The notes under the pieces were generated by a model. The model had not been told where the DNA came from, ran no database searches, and saw only the letters and a list, made by a program, of their open reading frames with translations. Made by a program: the position numbers and the translations under genes. This document shows, piece by piece, positions 22,596 through 31,440 of a stretch of DNA of 36,464 nucleotides (its first letter is position 1; the number at the start of each line of letters is the position of its first letter). Origin of the DNA: Planctomycetaceae bacterium (lineage in GTDB: Bacteria; Planctomycetota; Planctomycetia; Pirellulales; Pirellulaceae); assembly GCA_007127095.1 (NCBI GenBank), contig SKZY01000443.1, positions 1 to 36,464 on the forward strand, given 5' to 3'.

Positions 22596-24968
22596 CTAAC
22601 GGACCGTGATCGTCGGTTCGTTTCCCGGATCGATCGGCGGCAACGCGTCATCGAAGCGGGTCGGGTCATTGATCCGGTTGACGTATCGCCACATCGCTAC
22701 GGTCAGGATGAAGATGATCGCCAATGTCACCGCGCCGTCGACCAATAGCCGGCGTTTGAGTTCACCGACCGGGGCGAACACCTTCGACAAGCGGTATTGC
22801 ACCAACACGAGCAACTCGGTCGTCGGTACCGTCGAGCGGTCTTTGGCGGCGACACGGTCATCTTCGGTGGTCGTCGGCGTGCCATCGGTCCCCGTGCGGG
22901 TAGCGTCGAGTGGGACGACCGATGAAAACGAGCCGCTGGGGGTGAATCGCCCGTTGGGGCCGACGATTTCTCTCGGCAGCGACACGGGCGCGACCGCGGC
23001 GAGCCATTTGCCGGCGAACAGTTCGCCACCCGGAGCGGCCGCCATCGGGTCGTGGTAGTCGACATCGCCGCCGGCGAGCAATTCATCGAGTACTCGAGGT
23101 TCGACCTGAAAGTGTTCTTCTCCTAACGGTGAAACGCTGTCGGCATGGCGATCCATCAACGGGTGCTGCAAGACCGTTCCTCTCAGTGGGCCTTCTCGAA
23201 CATCGACAACCACGGCCAATTGATCACTCAGTTTGCCATCGCTGGTCGATTCGAAATCGCCCAGGTTGGTCGTGATCACGAAGACGCCGTCGGGCGGTCG
23301 CAGTTCGGTTTCCGGGTCGCCGGCCGCCCGCTCGGGGGTGAGGTAAATCGGCATGCTGAAAGCCAATTTCCACAACCCGGTGGCGGTGCTTTGGAAGGCC
23401 CGTGAAACGTGCGGCCCGGTCAACGGGGTGATCGACCTAGGCGGCGTATCGCGAGGCAATTCGTTCCGTTCGCCGTGAAAGTAGGTACGGAAGGCAAAGT
23501 TCATACCGGTACTCAGCTGCGCCTCCTCGACATCGGTGTCGAACGCGATCGCTACGATCGTCCCTTGGGCGTCGGTGATGAACATCGTCGAAATATCGGG
23601 CAGCAAATTGTCGGGGTCATCGAGGTAGTCGGTTAAACGCAGGCTGAGTTGGGCATCGAGCGGGAGGCGATCGGCGTGCCGCAGGAAGTTTTCTCGATCG
23701 CCGGCCGCTTCTGCGGGGGCATCGATGATCCGTTGTCGCATTTGAGTCATTTCGTCCGACGCCAGTAGGTCACGAAAGACGGCACGAGTGGCGCCATCAG
23801 CCGCTTCACGGGCCAAGACGTGAAAGTAGCTCTGCAGTTCGTTTTCCAATGACCGGGCCGCAAACCGGGCGGCCATCTGGTTGCTGGCCCGCGCCTCGGT
23901 TCGCAACGCTTCGGTCGCGCGGCTGCTGGTTTCGAGAATGCTGTAGGCGGCGAAGCCGCCGCTGAACAGCATCAACAACAGCGGGCCGACGATGCCCAAC
24001 AGCATCAACGGACGCCGGGCCCGCGCTTGGTCTCTTTGGTCGAGCGCCGCCAACACCTGTTGAACGTTGGCGAAACGTTGCGCCGGATCGGGGGCGAGAC
24101 AGCGATCGACGATCGCCGCCAACGACCGGTCGACGCCACGACGACCGCGATGAGCGATCGGACGGACGTCATTCACGATCGCGGTGCGATAATGTTCGAG
24201 CCGCTTGGGCAGCGACCCGGCGGTGTCGATCCGACCGAGGAGCGATTCGTCACGGTGGGGAATTTTGCCGGTCAGCATTCGGTACAGGATCACGCCCAAG
24301 GCATAGACGTCCCACCGCGCATCCGGGGCTGCGTCGAGGTTCGCTTGCTCAGGAGCCATGTAAAACAAGGTGCCCAGCGAAGGCGATTGGTCGTGTGACA
24401 TCCGGCTCTGACCAAAATCGGCCAGGCGTGGCGAATTGTCGGAATCGAGCAGGATATTGCCCGGTTTGAGGTCACAGTGCAGCACCCCGCGACCGTGGCA
24501 ATGGTTCAAACCGACACAGATCTTGCGAAAGATATCGACCGATTGGCTGACCGGCAGTCGGCCGGTCGCCTGCAGCAAATCCTCCAGCGATCCGTTGGGT
24601 AGGAACTCCATCACGTAGAATGGCGGTTCGGCATCCCAGCCGACATCCAACACCTGCACGATCGACCGTTCGGCCGACAACTGCACCAGATTCTTCACCT
24701 CACGGGACAGCAGCGACCAATTGACGCCGCCACGGTGCAGGTAGAATTTGACGGCGACCGGGCGTCCCGTGTTCAAGTCATGGCCAAACCAGACCTGGCC
24801 GAACGTCCCAGCCCCCAAGAAACGATCGAGCCGATAACCCGGCAGCACCGCCGGTGGAGCCGTCGGCCGACGACTCAATTCCTCGGCTTGCAGCTGTTCC
24901 CCCAAGCTTTGCTGTTCTGTCTGATCGCCAATCACAAGTTCCGTATTCCTCTCAGCATGCTGCCCCAT
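22596..24968 (-). CDS. Transmembrane Ser/Thr protein kinase with extracytoplasmic sensor domain
   Basis: A 790-aa Hanks-type kinase. Glycine loop GAGTFGQVWFG (about 52-62), ATP lysine in VAVKFY (74), catalytic loop VLHCDLKPGN (164-166 is HCD, not HRD, so a non-RD kinase), DFG (184-186) and MAPEQ (about 204-208) are all present, so activity is likely. A membrane helix at about 321-343 (LLGIVGPLLLMLFSGGFAA) leads to a region of about 400 residues outside the membrane, with a long helix and PAS-like folds (DISTMFITDAQGTIVAIAFD, FRTYFHGER) like a double-Cache sensor. A second helix lies near the C-terminus (LAIIFILTVAMW, about 741-762) with a short inner tail. I use the ATG at 24968, which overlaps the divergent amidohydrolase ATG; the track start at 25055 lies inside that gene. 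The ligand is unknown. Confidence 0.9.
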   Translation of the reverse strand: MGQHAERNTELVIGDQTEQQSLGEQLQAEELSRRPTAPPAVLPGYRLDRFLGAGTFGQVWFGHDLNTGRPVAVKFYLHRGGVNWSLLSREVKNLVQLSAERSIVQVLDVGWDAEPPFYVMEFLPNGSLEDLLQATGRLPVSQSVDIFRKICVGLNHCHGRGVLHCDLKPGNILLDSDNSPRLADFGQSRMSHDQSPSLGTLFYMAPEQANLDAAPDARWDVYALGVILYRMLTGKIPHRDESLLGRIDTAGSLPKRLEHYRTAIVNDVRPIAHRGRRGVDRSLAAIVDRCLAPDPAQRFANVQQVLAALDQRDQARARRPLMLLGIVGPLLLMLFSGGFAAYSILETSSRATEALRTEARASNQMAARFAARSLENELQSYFHVLAREAADGATRAVFRDLLASDEMTQMRQRIIDAPAEAAGDRENFLRHADRLPLDAQLSLRLTDYLDDPDNLLPDISTMFITDAQGTIVAIAFDTDVEEAQLSTGMNFAFRTYFHGERNELPRDTPPRSITPLTGPHVSRAFQSTATGLWKLAFSMPIYLTPERAAGDPETELRPPDGVFVITTNLGDFESTSDGKLSDQLAVVVDVREGPLRGTVLQHPLMDRHADSVSPLGEEHFQVEPRVLDELLAGGDVDYHDPMAAAPGGELFAGKWLAAVAPVSLPREIVGPNGRFTPSGSFSSVVPLDATRTGTDGTPTTTEDDRVAAKDRSTVPTTELLVLVQYRLSKVFAPVGELKRRLLVDGAVTLAIIFILTVAMWRYVNRINDPTRFDDALPPIDPGNEPTITVR

Positions 24969-26232
24969 GACACGTTCGTTTTCGTTCCTGTTGATTCTAT
25001 CGCTGATCGTCAACCGAGGAGTCATTCCGACCGCGGCAACCGCGGCTGACGACATCGCGGCCGACCGAAAAACCGACGATCAAGCTACCGACAACCAGGG
25101 CGCCGACGTGCCGCTCCCGCTCGACGGCGAAGCGGGGCGCGACCTGTCGGTTCGACTGTTCACCCCCCGCAGTCGGCTGGTCACGCCGCGGACCGAGATC
25201 AGCGGGGCGAAGTTTCCGGTCGTCGACGTGCATACCCATTTTTTCTACAAGTTACGACACAATGAGCAGGCGTTGGACGATTTTGTCAGGTTGATGGACC
25301 GTAACGACATTCGCGTCTGCGTCTCGCTCGACGGGCGGCTCGGCGGACAATTAGACAGTCACATCGATTTTTTACATCGGCGATATCGGGACCGATTCGT
25401 GATTTTCGCCAATATCGACTGGCAGGGTGATGGCGACCCTCAAGACCCGGCCACGTGGGACTGCCTCCGCCACGGATTCGCTGACCGCACCGCCGCCCGC
25501 TTGAGCGCCGCCGTCGACCGCGGGGTTGCCGGGTTGAAAGTCTTCAAGCGATTGGGCTTGGAATACAAGGATGCCGAGGGGGAGTTGCTGCGGATCGACG
25601 ACCCGAGGTGGGACCCGATCTGGGCGGCCTGCGGACGATTGGGAATCCCGGTATTGATCCACAGCGGCGATCCGGCGGCCTTCTTCGACCCGGTCGATCG
25701 CTTCAACGAACGCTGGGAGGAACTCAGCCGCAACCCGAGTTGGAGCTTTCACGGCCCTGAGTTTCCGGCGCTGGACGAACTGCTGCAGGCCCGCAACCGC
25801 GTGATCGCTCGCCACCCGCAAACCCGCTTCATCGCCGCTCACCTGGCCAGCAGTGAGCACGACCTAGAGACGCTCTCGGTTTGGCTGGACACCTATCCCA
25901 ATCTGTATCTCGACATCGCATCGCGGATCAGCGAATTGGGGCGGCAACCTTATTCGGCACGCAAGTTTCTGATCCGACACGCCGACCGCGTCCTCTTCGC
26001 CACGGATGGCCCGTGGCCCGAACAGCGGTTGCACGCCTATTGGCGATTCTTGGAAACACGGGACCAAGCCTTCGACTACAGCGAGAAAACGCCTCCTCCA
26101 CAGGGTTTGTGGCAGATTCACGGACTCGGTCTGCCCGATGATACGCTGCGAAAAATTTATTACCGCAACGCCGCCGAATTGATACCTGGCATCGCAGACA
26201 GGCTGGGCGACGTCGAGACGGAGGTCGATTGA
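24967..26232 (+). CDS. Exported amidohydrolase-family (amidohydrolase_2) metalloenzyme
   Basis: A 421-aa exported TIM-barrel hydrolase or decarboxylase of the amidohydrolase superfamily. The N-terminus is a signal peptide (MTRSFSFLLILSLIVNRGVI, cleavage near ATAAD). The metal site is visible as HTH (89, 91), then a Lys in GLKVFKR (191 or 194), LIHSGDP (His 232), AAHLASS (His 292) and FATDGPW (Asp 347), the order of amidohydrolase_2 proteins. Its ATG shares two bases with the kinase start on the other strand, so both promoters probably lie inside the opposite gene or the messages are nearly leaderless. A lipoprotein gene follows after 63 nt. Related planctomycete proteins are annotated only as amidohydrolases, and the substrate cannot be read. 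Confidence 0.88.
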   Translation: MTRSFSFLLILSLIVNRGVIPTAATAADDIAADRKTDDQATDNQGADVPLPLDGEAGRDLSVRLFTPRSRLVTPRTEISGAKFPVVDVHTHFFYKLRHNEQALDDFVRLMDRNDIRVCVSLDGRLGGQLDSHIDFLHRRYRDRFVIFANIDWQGDGDPQDPATWDCLRHGFADRTAARLSAAVDRGVAGLKVFKRLGLEYKDAEGELLRIDDPRWDPIWAACGRLGIPVLIHSGDPAAFFDPVDRFNERWEELSRNPSWSFHGPEFPALDELLQARNRVIARHPQTRFIAAHLASSEHDLETLSVWLDTYPNLYLDIASRISELGRQPYSARKFLIRHADRVLFATDGPWPEQRLHAYWRFLETRDQAFDYSEKTPPPQGLWQIHGLGLPDDTLRKIYYRNAAELIPGIADRLGDVETEVD

Positions 26233-26295
26233 TCCGAACGCGGCGGTTGGAGGAGTCTGACGGTTGTATCGATTATCTCGGCGTCGTCCCTGTCG

Positions 26296-27273
26296 ATGGC
26301 CGGACAATCGTTATTGGCCGATTCAACAGAACAGTCCCTTCCTCCGACGCATGAAGCCGTGTTTGTGAAACCGAGTTCAGGAAAGCCGCTACGGTTCCTC
26401 TGGTCCATCGGACTGGTCGTCTTGCTGACCGGATGCGGTGCGACGCGGTTGACCGATACTTCACGGAGCGCTTCGGAAGAATTGTTGCTCTCCCACGCGA
26501 TCGATCGGGCGGTCGGTCAGCTCAATCTGACGGTGCTTGCCGGACAAGACGTCTATCTCGACACGACCAACTTGGGCGACGTCACCTACAGCGGCTACCT
26601 GACCGGCGCGTTGCGCCAGCACCTGCTGGCCAGCGGGGCTCGGCTGGTTCCCGAACTTGAACAAGCCGCGGTCGTTGTCGAGGCCCGGGCCGGTTCGGTC
26701 GCGACGACGCGTCACGATTCGATGATCGGGATTCCCGAGACTCAGGTTCCGGCAGTTCTCGTCGGCGGTTCGGGGACGTTGCCCGAGATCGCGTTGATCA
26801 AAAAGGCGATCCACATCGGCGTCGCCAAGGTCGGCGTGTTCGCTTATCGGACGGTCGACGGTGTCGGGGTTTGGCAATCGGGGATGCGGGAAACCCAAAG
26901 TATCAGCGAAAGCAATTGGTACTTCGGCACGGGACCGTTTCAAACCGGTGACGTGGTCATCAACGGGACTCCCGACGTCCGACGCGGTTTGCGTCCGACA
27001 CGTCGTTCGCATCGTCGCAACAGCCCTTTGGAATACGAAAATTGGTTTGGCGAAATGCCGATCGACCAACCGCGGGACCGGGCGGCAGCGAGCGACTCGT
27101 CGGCGGGAATCTCGGACACCGAAGATGCCGACTCGGCAGGCCAGGCGGACGGTTCAGCGCCCGATGGCGACGAAACGCTCCCGGAGCCGATCGAACCGGG
27201 CACCCCCGAAGCAGCGCCGGGTGAGGAACCACTTTGGCACTGGGTCACGCCGGCGGCGTTTCGTCAGGATTGA
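26296..27273 (+). CDS. Lipoprotein of unknown function, DUF6655-like
   Basis: A 325-aa lipoprotein: a hydrophobic run LRFLWSIGLVVLLTGC ends in the lipobox LTGC and is followed by GATRLTDTSRSASEELLLS. The N-domain (about 55-215) has the pattern of a planctomycete family I recall as DUF6655 (SEELLLSHAIDRAV, LAGQDVYLDTTNL, and a conserved NWYFGTGPF). The C-terminal 90 residues are acidic, Pro/Ser-rich and look disordered. The start is uncertain: the ATG at 26296 gives a long signal region, and GTG codons about 21 and 23 codons later would give a more usual length. The last 29 bases overlap the end of aroK on the other strand. No function is known to me. Confidence 0.65.
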   Translation: MAGQSLLADSTEQSLPPTHEAVFVKPSSGKPLRFLWSIGLVVLLTGCGATRLTDTSRSASEELLLSHAIDRAVGQLNLTVLAGQDVYLDTTNLGDVTYSGYLTGALRQHLLASGARLVPELEQAAVVVEARAGSVATTRHDSMIGIPETQVPAVLVGGSGTLPEIALIKKAIHIGVAKVGVFAYRTVDGVGVWQSGMRETQSISESNWYFGTGPFQTGDVVINGTPDVRRGLRPTRRSHRRNSPLEYENWFGEMPIDQPRDRAAASDSSAGISDTEDADSAGQADGSAPDGDETLPEPIEPGTPEAAPGEEPLWHWVTPAAFRQD

Positions 27274-27859
27274 TCAGGCTGGGCGGCAACGGCGCGGCCC
27301 GGTCGGCTCGAATCGCCGCCAACGTTTGCTGGGCGATCTCGTCGATTTCGCGACCGACGGTGTCGATTCGGTAGCGGGCGACCTGATCGTAGAGCGGTTG
27401 TCGCTCCGCCAATAGCTTTTCGATCTCTTCTCGCTGTGGCAGTCCGGTCAGTGCGGGTCTTCGTTCGGCGGTACTGGCGTCACGTTTCAATCGCTCCAAA
27501 ACGGTGGTGGCGTCGACTTGCAACCAGACGCAGACGCCGGTGTCAGCGATCAATCGGCGGTTGTTCGGCCGCAACACGGCACCGCCACCGAGCGAAATCA
27601 CGGCTGGCGGTTGGCTGGCGATCGCCGCCAGCGTCGCCTCCTCCCGATCGCGGAACTCGGCTTCACCGCCCGACGCAAAAATCTCTCGGATCGAACGGCC
27701 CACGCGTGACTCGATCGCATCATCGAGATCGATCCATGGCCGACGTAGCCGGGTCGCAAGCAGTTGACCGACGGAGCTTTTTCCCGAACCTCGGTAACCG
27801 GCCAGATAGAGATGGCATGCAGATCGGGAAATATCGGTGCGGTCGGGATCACGGTTCAT
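27245..27859 (-). CDS. aroK: Shikimate kinase
   Basis: Phosphorylates shikimate at O3 in the chorismate pathway; cytoplasmic P-loop kinase of 204 aa. Walker A is GYRGSGKSS (21-29), the shikimate-binding Asp lies in IDLDDAIE (about 43-50), the Gly-rich block is SLGGGAVLR (about 89-97), and the LID arginine lies in RRPALTG. The ATG at 27859 overlaps the stop of the dihydrouridine synthase gene by four bases (ATGA), which fixes the start; the track's 16 extra residues come from the upstream gene in another frame. The 3' end overlaps the convergent lipoprotein gene by 29 bases. aroK and aroL cannot be told apart by eye. Confidence 0.93.
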   Translation of the reverse strand: MNRDPDRTDISRSACHLYLAGYRGSGKSSVGQLLATRLRRPWIDLDDAIESRVGRSIREIFASGGEAEFRDREEATLAAIASQPPAVISLGGGAVLRPNNRRLIADTGVCVWLQVDATTVLERLKRDASTAERRPALTGLPQREEIEKLLAERQPLYDQVARYRIDTVGREIDEIAQQTLAAIRADRAAPLPPSLINPDETPPA

Positions 27860-28902
27860 GATCCACCTTCTTGTTGCGCCCCGTGGACTTCCGGACCGAC
27901 GTAGCATCCCGGGCGATCATCGGCGTAATGGGTTTGCAGAACCGACTCAACTTCGGCCATCGAGCCGACCCCGACCAAGGCCGCCCGGACGGTGGCATGA
28001 TCGGGATGACTGGCCGAGTACTTGATGCAGAACTTGCGCATCATCACGGTCGAGCGTTTTTCACCGTAGGTCTGCTGACAGAGTCGGTAGTGTTCACGGA
28101 TCACCTCGGCCTGTTCGGCGAGTGTCGGTGGCGGCGGCATCGGTTCGCCCCGCCAAAGTGCATCGACCTGACGAAAGATCCACGGATTGCCGATCGCACC
28201 GCGCGCGATCGTCACCCCGTCGACACCGGTTTGATCGATCATCCGCAAGCAATCATCGGCGGTGAACAGGTCGCCACTGCCGAAGATCAACCGCTGCGGG
28301 CCGACGTGGCGTTTGACTTCGGCCAAAAACGGCCAACTGCTGGGACCGACATAGCGTTGTTGGACGGTCCGGCCGTGAACCGTGACGGCGGCGACACCGA
28401 GAGAGAACGCGCCATCGAGGATCCGGAAAAAGTGGTCGAGAGCTTCGGCGGTATCGTCGATCCCGCGGCGCATCTTGACCGTCACCGGGCGGTCAGCCGG
28501 GACGGCATCGCGGGTCCGAGCGACGATTTCGAGCGCCACCTCGGGTTGAGAGAGATGAAAACCGCCACGGCACCGACCGAGCACCTTTTTCACGGGACAG
28601 CCGAAGTTGATGTCGATGACATTGAACCCGGCAGCGGCCAATTTGACCGCGCCGGCGGCGAATTGTTCGGGTTCACTGCCCATCAGTTGCCCACCTACCG
28701 GGCTTTCCTCTGGCGATATTTCCAAGAAATGTCGGGTCTTGGGGCGATCGGTCAACTGGACCAAAAACTGGTCCAGCATCACCTCACAGAGCGTGTAAGC
28801 GGCGCCGTGTCGACGGGCGAGTACCCGCATCGGCAGGTCGCTGTAACCACTCAATGCGGCTTGAAAAAACGGGCTGGCGATCGACACGTCACCGATTTTC
28901 AA
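27856..28902 (-). CDS. dusB: tRNA-dihydrouridine synthase (DusB-like)
   Basis: Flavin enzyme that reduces uridine to dihydrouridine in the D-loop of tRNA. The 348-aa protein has the FMN TIM barrel start SPFFQAALSGYSDLPMRVLA, CEVMLDQFLVQ, the catalytic Cys block INFGCPVKKVLGRCRGG, VTVKMRRGID, VTVHGRTVQQRY and FGSGDLFTADDC, followed by GVTIARGAIGNPW and a C-terminal helical tRNA-binding domain. The track extends to 29166 through non-native sequence. A TTG at 28902 has AGGGGG six bases upstream and begins SLKIGDVSIASPFF at the usual position, so it is chosen. It is coupled to aroK by an ATGA overlap and divergent from galM. DusB is the likeliest subgroup. Confidence 0.92.
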   Translation of the reverse strand: MKIGDVSIASPFFQAALSGYSDLPMRVLARRHGAAYTLCEVMLDQFLVQLTDRPKTRHFLEISPEESPVGGQLMGSEPEQFAAGAVKLAAAGFNVIDINFGCPVKKVLGRCRGGFHLSQPEVALEIVARTRDAVPADRPVTVKMRRGIDDTAEALDHFFRILDGAFSLGVAAVTVHGRTVQQRYVGPSSWPFLAEVKRHVGPQRLIFGSGDLFTADDCLRMIDQTGVDGVTIARGAIGNPWIFRQVDALWRGEPMPPPPTLAEQAEVIREHYRLCQQTYGEKRSTVMMRKFCIKYSASHPDHATVRAALVGVGSMAEVESVLQTHYADDRPGCYVGPEVHGAQQEGGS

Positions 28903-29082
28903 CGATCGCCCCCTGTCGGCGACGGCAACGCCATGGCACGATTTCGAGAAGGGGTCGTCCCCCCGAGCGAGCTTCGCCGGAAGCCGTCCGCTCTCGGTCG
29001 AATGACGGTCATCGTGTCGGTCGCCGCTCGTTACTTCCGCCTGATTCACGCGGACACTCCGAAATACAAGTCTGGAAAGGCC
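28903..29082. promoter_or_regulatory. Divergent promoter region between dusB and galM
   Basis: About 180 nt separate the two divergent starts and must hold both promoters. Apart from the AGGGGG box serving dusB and a GGAAAGG box serving galM at its ends, no sigma-factor consensus or palindrome was recognised. Confidence 0.35.
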
Positions 29083-30120
29083 ATGCAGATTCAATCGGTC
29101 CCCTTCGGACAGACGCCCGACGGTGAACCCGTCGCCCTGTTCACGCTCACCAATCACCGCGGCCATTCGGTCCGGTTGACCAACTACGGCGCCGTCCTGA
29201 TGGACGTGAACGTCGCTGATGCCGCCGGCAAGATCGATAACGTCAATCTGTCGTTCGACTCACTGCCGCCCTATCTCGATCGCCATCCCCATTTCGGATC
29301 GACGATCGGCCGGTTCTGCAACCGGATCGGTCACGGCCAGTTTACGATCGACGGCGGATCGTACCAGGTGACCAAGAATCTCGGCAAACACCATCTGCAT
29401 GGCGGGACGATCGGTTTCGATCACCTGCTCTGGCAGGCCGAGATATACAACGACGGCGACGTCGCCGGGGTCCGGTTCGAATTGGTCAGCCCAGACGCAA
29501 TGGAAGGCTTTCCGGGAACGCTCAAGGCGACCGCCGATTACAGTTTCAGCAATGACGACGAGCTGTCGATGACGTTTTCCGCCACCACCGATGCGCCGAC
29601 TCACGTCAACCTCTGCAACCACAGCTACTGGAACCTCGGCGGCGCCGGCAGCGGTCTGGCTACCGATACGGTACTCACGATCGAAGCCGATGAGGTGTTG
29701 GATGTCGACGCCGACCTGATCCCGACCGGCCGGATTAACTCGGTCGATGGCAGCGGACTCGACTTCCGGCAAGCGACGCCGCTGGCCGAACGACTCGATC
29801 AGTTCGCGGCAACCAAAGGTTACGACCACTGTTTCGTGATCCGTGGGAATGCCGGTGAACTGCGTTTAGCGGCCCGGGCCGAACACCCGGGGTCGGGGCG
29901 AGTGATGGAAGTCTGGACCACTCAGCCGGCGATGCAGTTGTACACGGGCAATCACCTACCCGGAAACGCTCTGTCGGGCGGTTATGGAGCGCACGAAGCG
30001 TTCTGTTTGGAAACGCAACATCATCCCGATGCCCCGAACCATCCGCATTTTCCGTCGACTTTGTTGCGGCCTGGCGAGACGTATTCGCAGCGGACCGTGC
30101 ATCGCTTTCTAACCCGTTGA
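29083..30120 (+). CDS. galM: Aldose 1-epimerase (galactose mutarotase)
   Basis: Interconverts alpha and beta anomers of galactose or glucose; 345 aa and no signal peptide, so cytoplasmic. Catalytic blocks are intact: HHLHGGTIGF with the first His (106), NLCNHSYWNLGG with the second His (180), and FCLETQHHPDAPNHPHFP with the catalytic Glu, followed by STLLRPGETY. The track reports one 749-aa ORF from 27871, but its first 404 codons are the antisense of dusB. The ATG at 29083 (MQIQSVPFGQ) has GGAAAGG just upstream and starts at the first beta strand. It is convergent with the lactonase gene, with about 50 nt between stops. Confidence 0.95.
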   Translation: MQIQSVPFGQTPDGEPVALFTLTNHRGHSVRLTNYGAVLMDVNVADAAGKIDNVNLSFDSLPPYLDRHPHFGSTIGRFCNRIGHGQFTIDGGSYQVTKNLGKHHLHGGTIGFDHLLWQAEIYNDGDVAGVRFELVSPDAMEGFPGTLKATADYSFSNDDELSMTFSATTDAPTHVNLCNHSYWNLGGAGSGLATDTVLTIEADEVLDVDADLIPTGRINSVDGSGLDFRQATPLAERLDQFAATKGYDHCFVIRGNAGELRLAARAEHPGSGRVMEVWTTQPAMQLYTGNHLPGNALSGGYGAHEAFCLETQHHPDAPNHPHFPSTLLRPGETYSQRTVHRFLTR

Positions 30121-30171
30121 CGGAATTCGTCATCCCCGACCCACGTCATCAGCGGCACCCGTGATTCGGTG

Positions 30172-31356
30172 TCAGTGAACGAACTTGATGCACATCGGTT
30201 TGGCGACAGTAATGCTGTGGCCGGTCGGTTCGAGGTCGCCGTTGCGGGGGTCGACACGAAAGACGGCGATGTTGTCCGAATCTTGGTTGGCGACCAAGAG
30301 GAAGTTGCCATCGGGCGTCAACCGGAAGTTCCGCGGCGTCTTCCCGCCACACGGCAAGCCGCTCCGTCGAATCAGTTGCCCACTGCCGGGGTCGTAGTCA
30401 AAGATCGCCATTTCGTGAGGGCCTCGGTTACTGCAATAAACGACCGGAAGGCTCGGGTGAAACAGGATTTCGGCGCACCAGCGATTGGCATCGTCAGGGG
30501 TCCCCGGGGCCATCGTACTGACGGTCGACAGAGGTTCGATTCCCGCGGTTGGATCCTCCGCCGAGTCGGCGTCAGCGTCTACCGGTCCGAAGGCAAAGGT
30601 CGAAATCGTTCCCGAAAGTTCGCCCAATGAGAGCACGAAACGGTTATCGGGTGAGAACACAAAGTGGCGTGGTCCGCTGCCCGGAGGATTGATCAGACTC
30701 GGTGGCCGAGATGGGGTCAATTCGCCCGACTTCGAGACGTCGAAGACGAAGATGTCGTCGGTGCCGAGGTCGGCGGCCAGCAACCGGGAACCGCTGGCGT
30801 CGAAGCGAACGCTGTGGGCGTGCGGGCCGGCTTGCCGGTTGGCGACCGGGCCGCTCCCTTCATGCTGGACGGTCGCCGACGCCGGTGAAAGGCGTCCGTC
30901 GGCAGCGAGTGGATAGATCGTCGTGCTGCCGCTGCCATAGTTGGCGACTGCGGCGAAGCGGCCATCGTCGCGGACGGTAACGAAACAGGGACCGCTGCCG
31001 CCGGCGTGTTGGTAATTCAGCAGCGATAGCGTTCCGTCGGTCGGGTCGCGTTGCCAAGCGACGCAAGCGGGGTGCTTTTCTTCACCCGGTGGCTCGACTT
31101 CGGCAACGCTGTAGAGCACATCCAACGTCGGATGAAGCCAGATGAACGAAGTCCGCTTGGCCGGAGTGGCGAGTTGAGGCGGTGCGAGACTGCCATCGTC
31201 CAGATCGATTTGGCTGTAGTGAATCCCGCCCTCATCATCGCTGGTCGCGGTCCCGATATAGAAAGCGAGTTTTTCACCGGCAGATGCGGGAAGTGAATGA
31301 TTCGCGGAGGCGGCAAGCAGGGTGAGCAAGGCGAGGCGGGGGCTGAGCGGCCACAT
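30172..31356 (-). CDS. Exported 6-phosphogluconolactonase-like beta-propeller (lactonase family)
   Basis: A seven-bladed propeller of the YbhE/Pgl lactonase family, 394 aa. From the ATG at 31356 there is a signal peptide (SPRLALLTLLAASANHSLPA), so it is exported and unlikely to serve the cytoplasmic pentose-phosphate pathway. Blades show the family repeats FYIGTATSDDEGGIHYSQID, PCFVTVRDDGRFAAVANYGS, GPHAHSVRFDASGSRLLAAD and GPRHFVFSPDNRFVLSLGEL, with the PRNFRLTPDGNFLLVANQDSD block near the end. The track start at 31431 adds 25 residues that do not look native. It lies 84 nt downstream of the cyclophilin gene on the same strand. Lactonase activity on a sugar lactone is likely, the exact substrate open. 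Confidence 0.88.
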   Translation of the reverse strand: MWPLSPRLALLTLLAASANHSLPASAGEKLAFYIGTATSDDEGGIHYSQIDLDDGSLAPPQLATPAKRTSFIWLHPTLDVLYSVAEVEPPGEEKHPACVAWQRDPTDGTLSLLNYQHAGGSGPCFVTVRDDGRFAAVANYGSGSTTIYPLAADGRLSPASATVQHEGSGPVANRQAGPHAHSVRFDASGSRLLAADLGTDDIFVFDVSKSGELTPSRPPSLINPPGSGPRHFVFSPDNRFVLSLGELSGTISTFAFGPVDADADSAEDPTAGIEPLSTVSTMAPGTPDDANRWCAEILFHPSLPVVYCSNRGPHEMAIFDYDPGSGQLIRRSGLPCGGKTPRNFRLTPDGNFLLVANQDSDNIAVFRVDPRNGDLEPTGHSITVAKPMCIKFVH

Positions 31357-31440
31357 AATCAATCTCGTCGGCGGGTGGTCGAAACAGGCCGCCGCCCGCG
31401 CTGGGCGATCGGCGACCGCCCAGCATACCAAAATCCTCGG

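Noticed and set aside
24969-25055. 29-residue N-terminal extension of the kinase in the track
   Set aside because: It lies inside the amidohydrolase signal-peptide coding region and looks random; the ATG at 24968 is adequate.
28903-29166. 88-residue N-terminal extension of DusB
   Set aside because: It overlaps the start of galM and reads as non-native; the TTG at 28902 has a strong ribosome-binding site.
27871-30120. A 749-aa plus-strand ORF
   Set aside because: Only its last 345 codons are real (galM). The first 404 codons are antisense to dusB and the dusB-galM gap; that part has no family motifs, while the minus strand has a complete dihydrouridine synthase.
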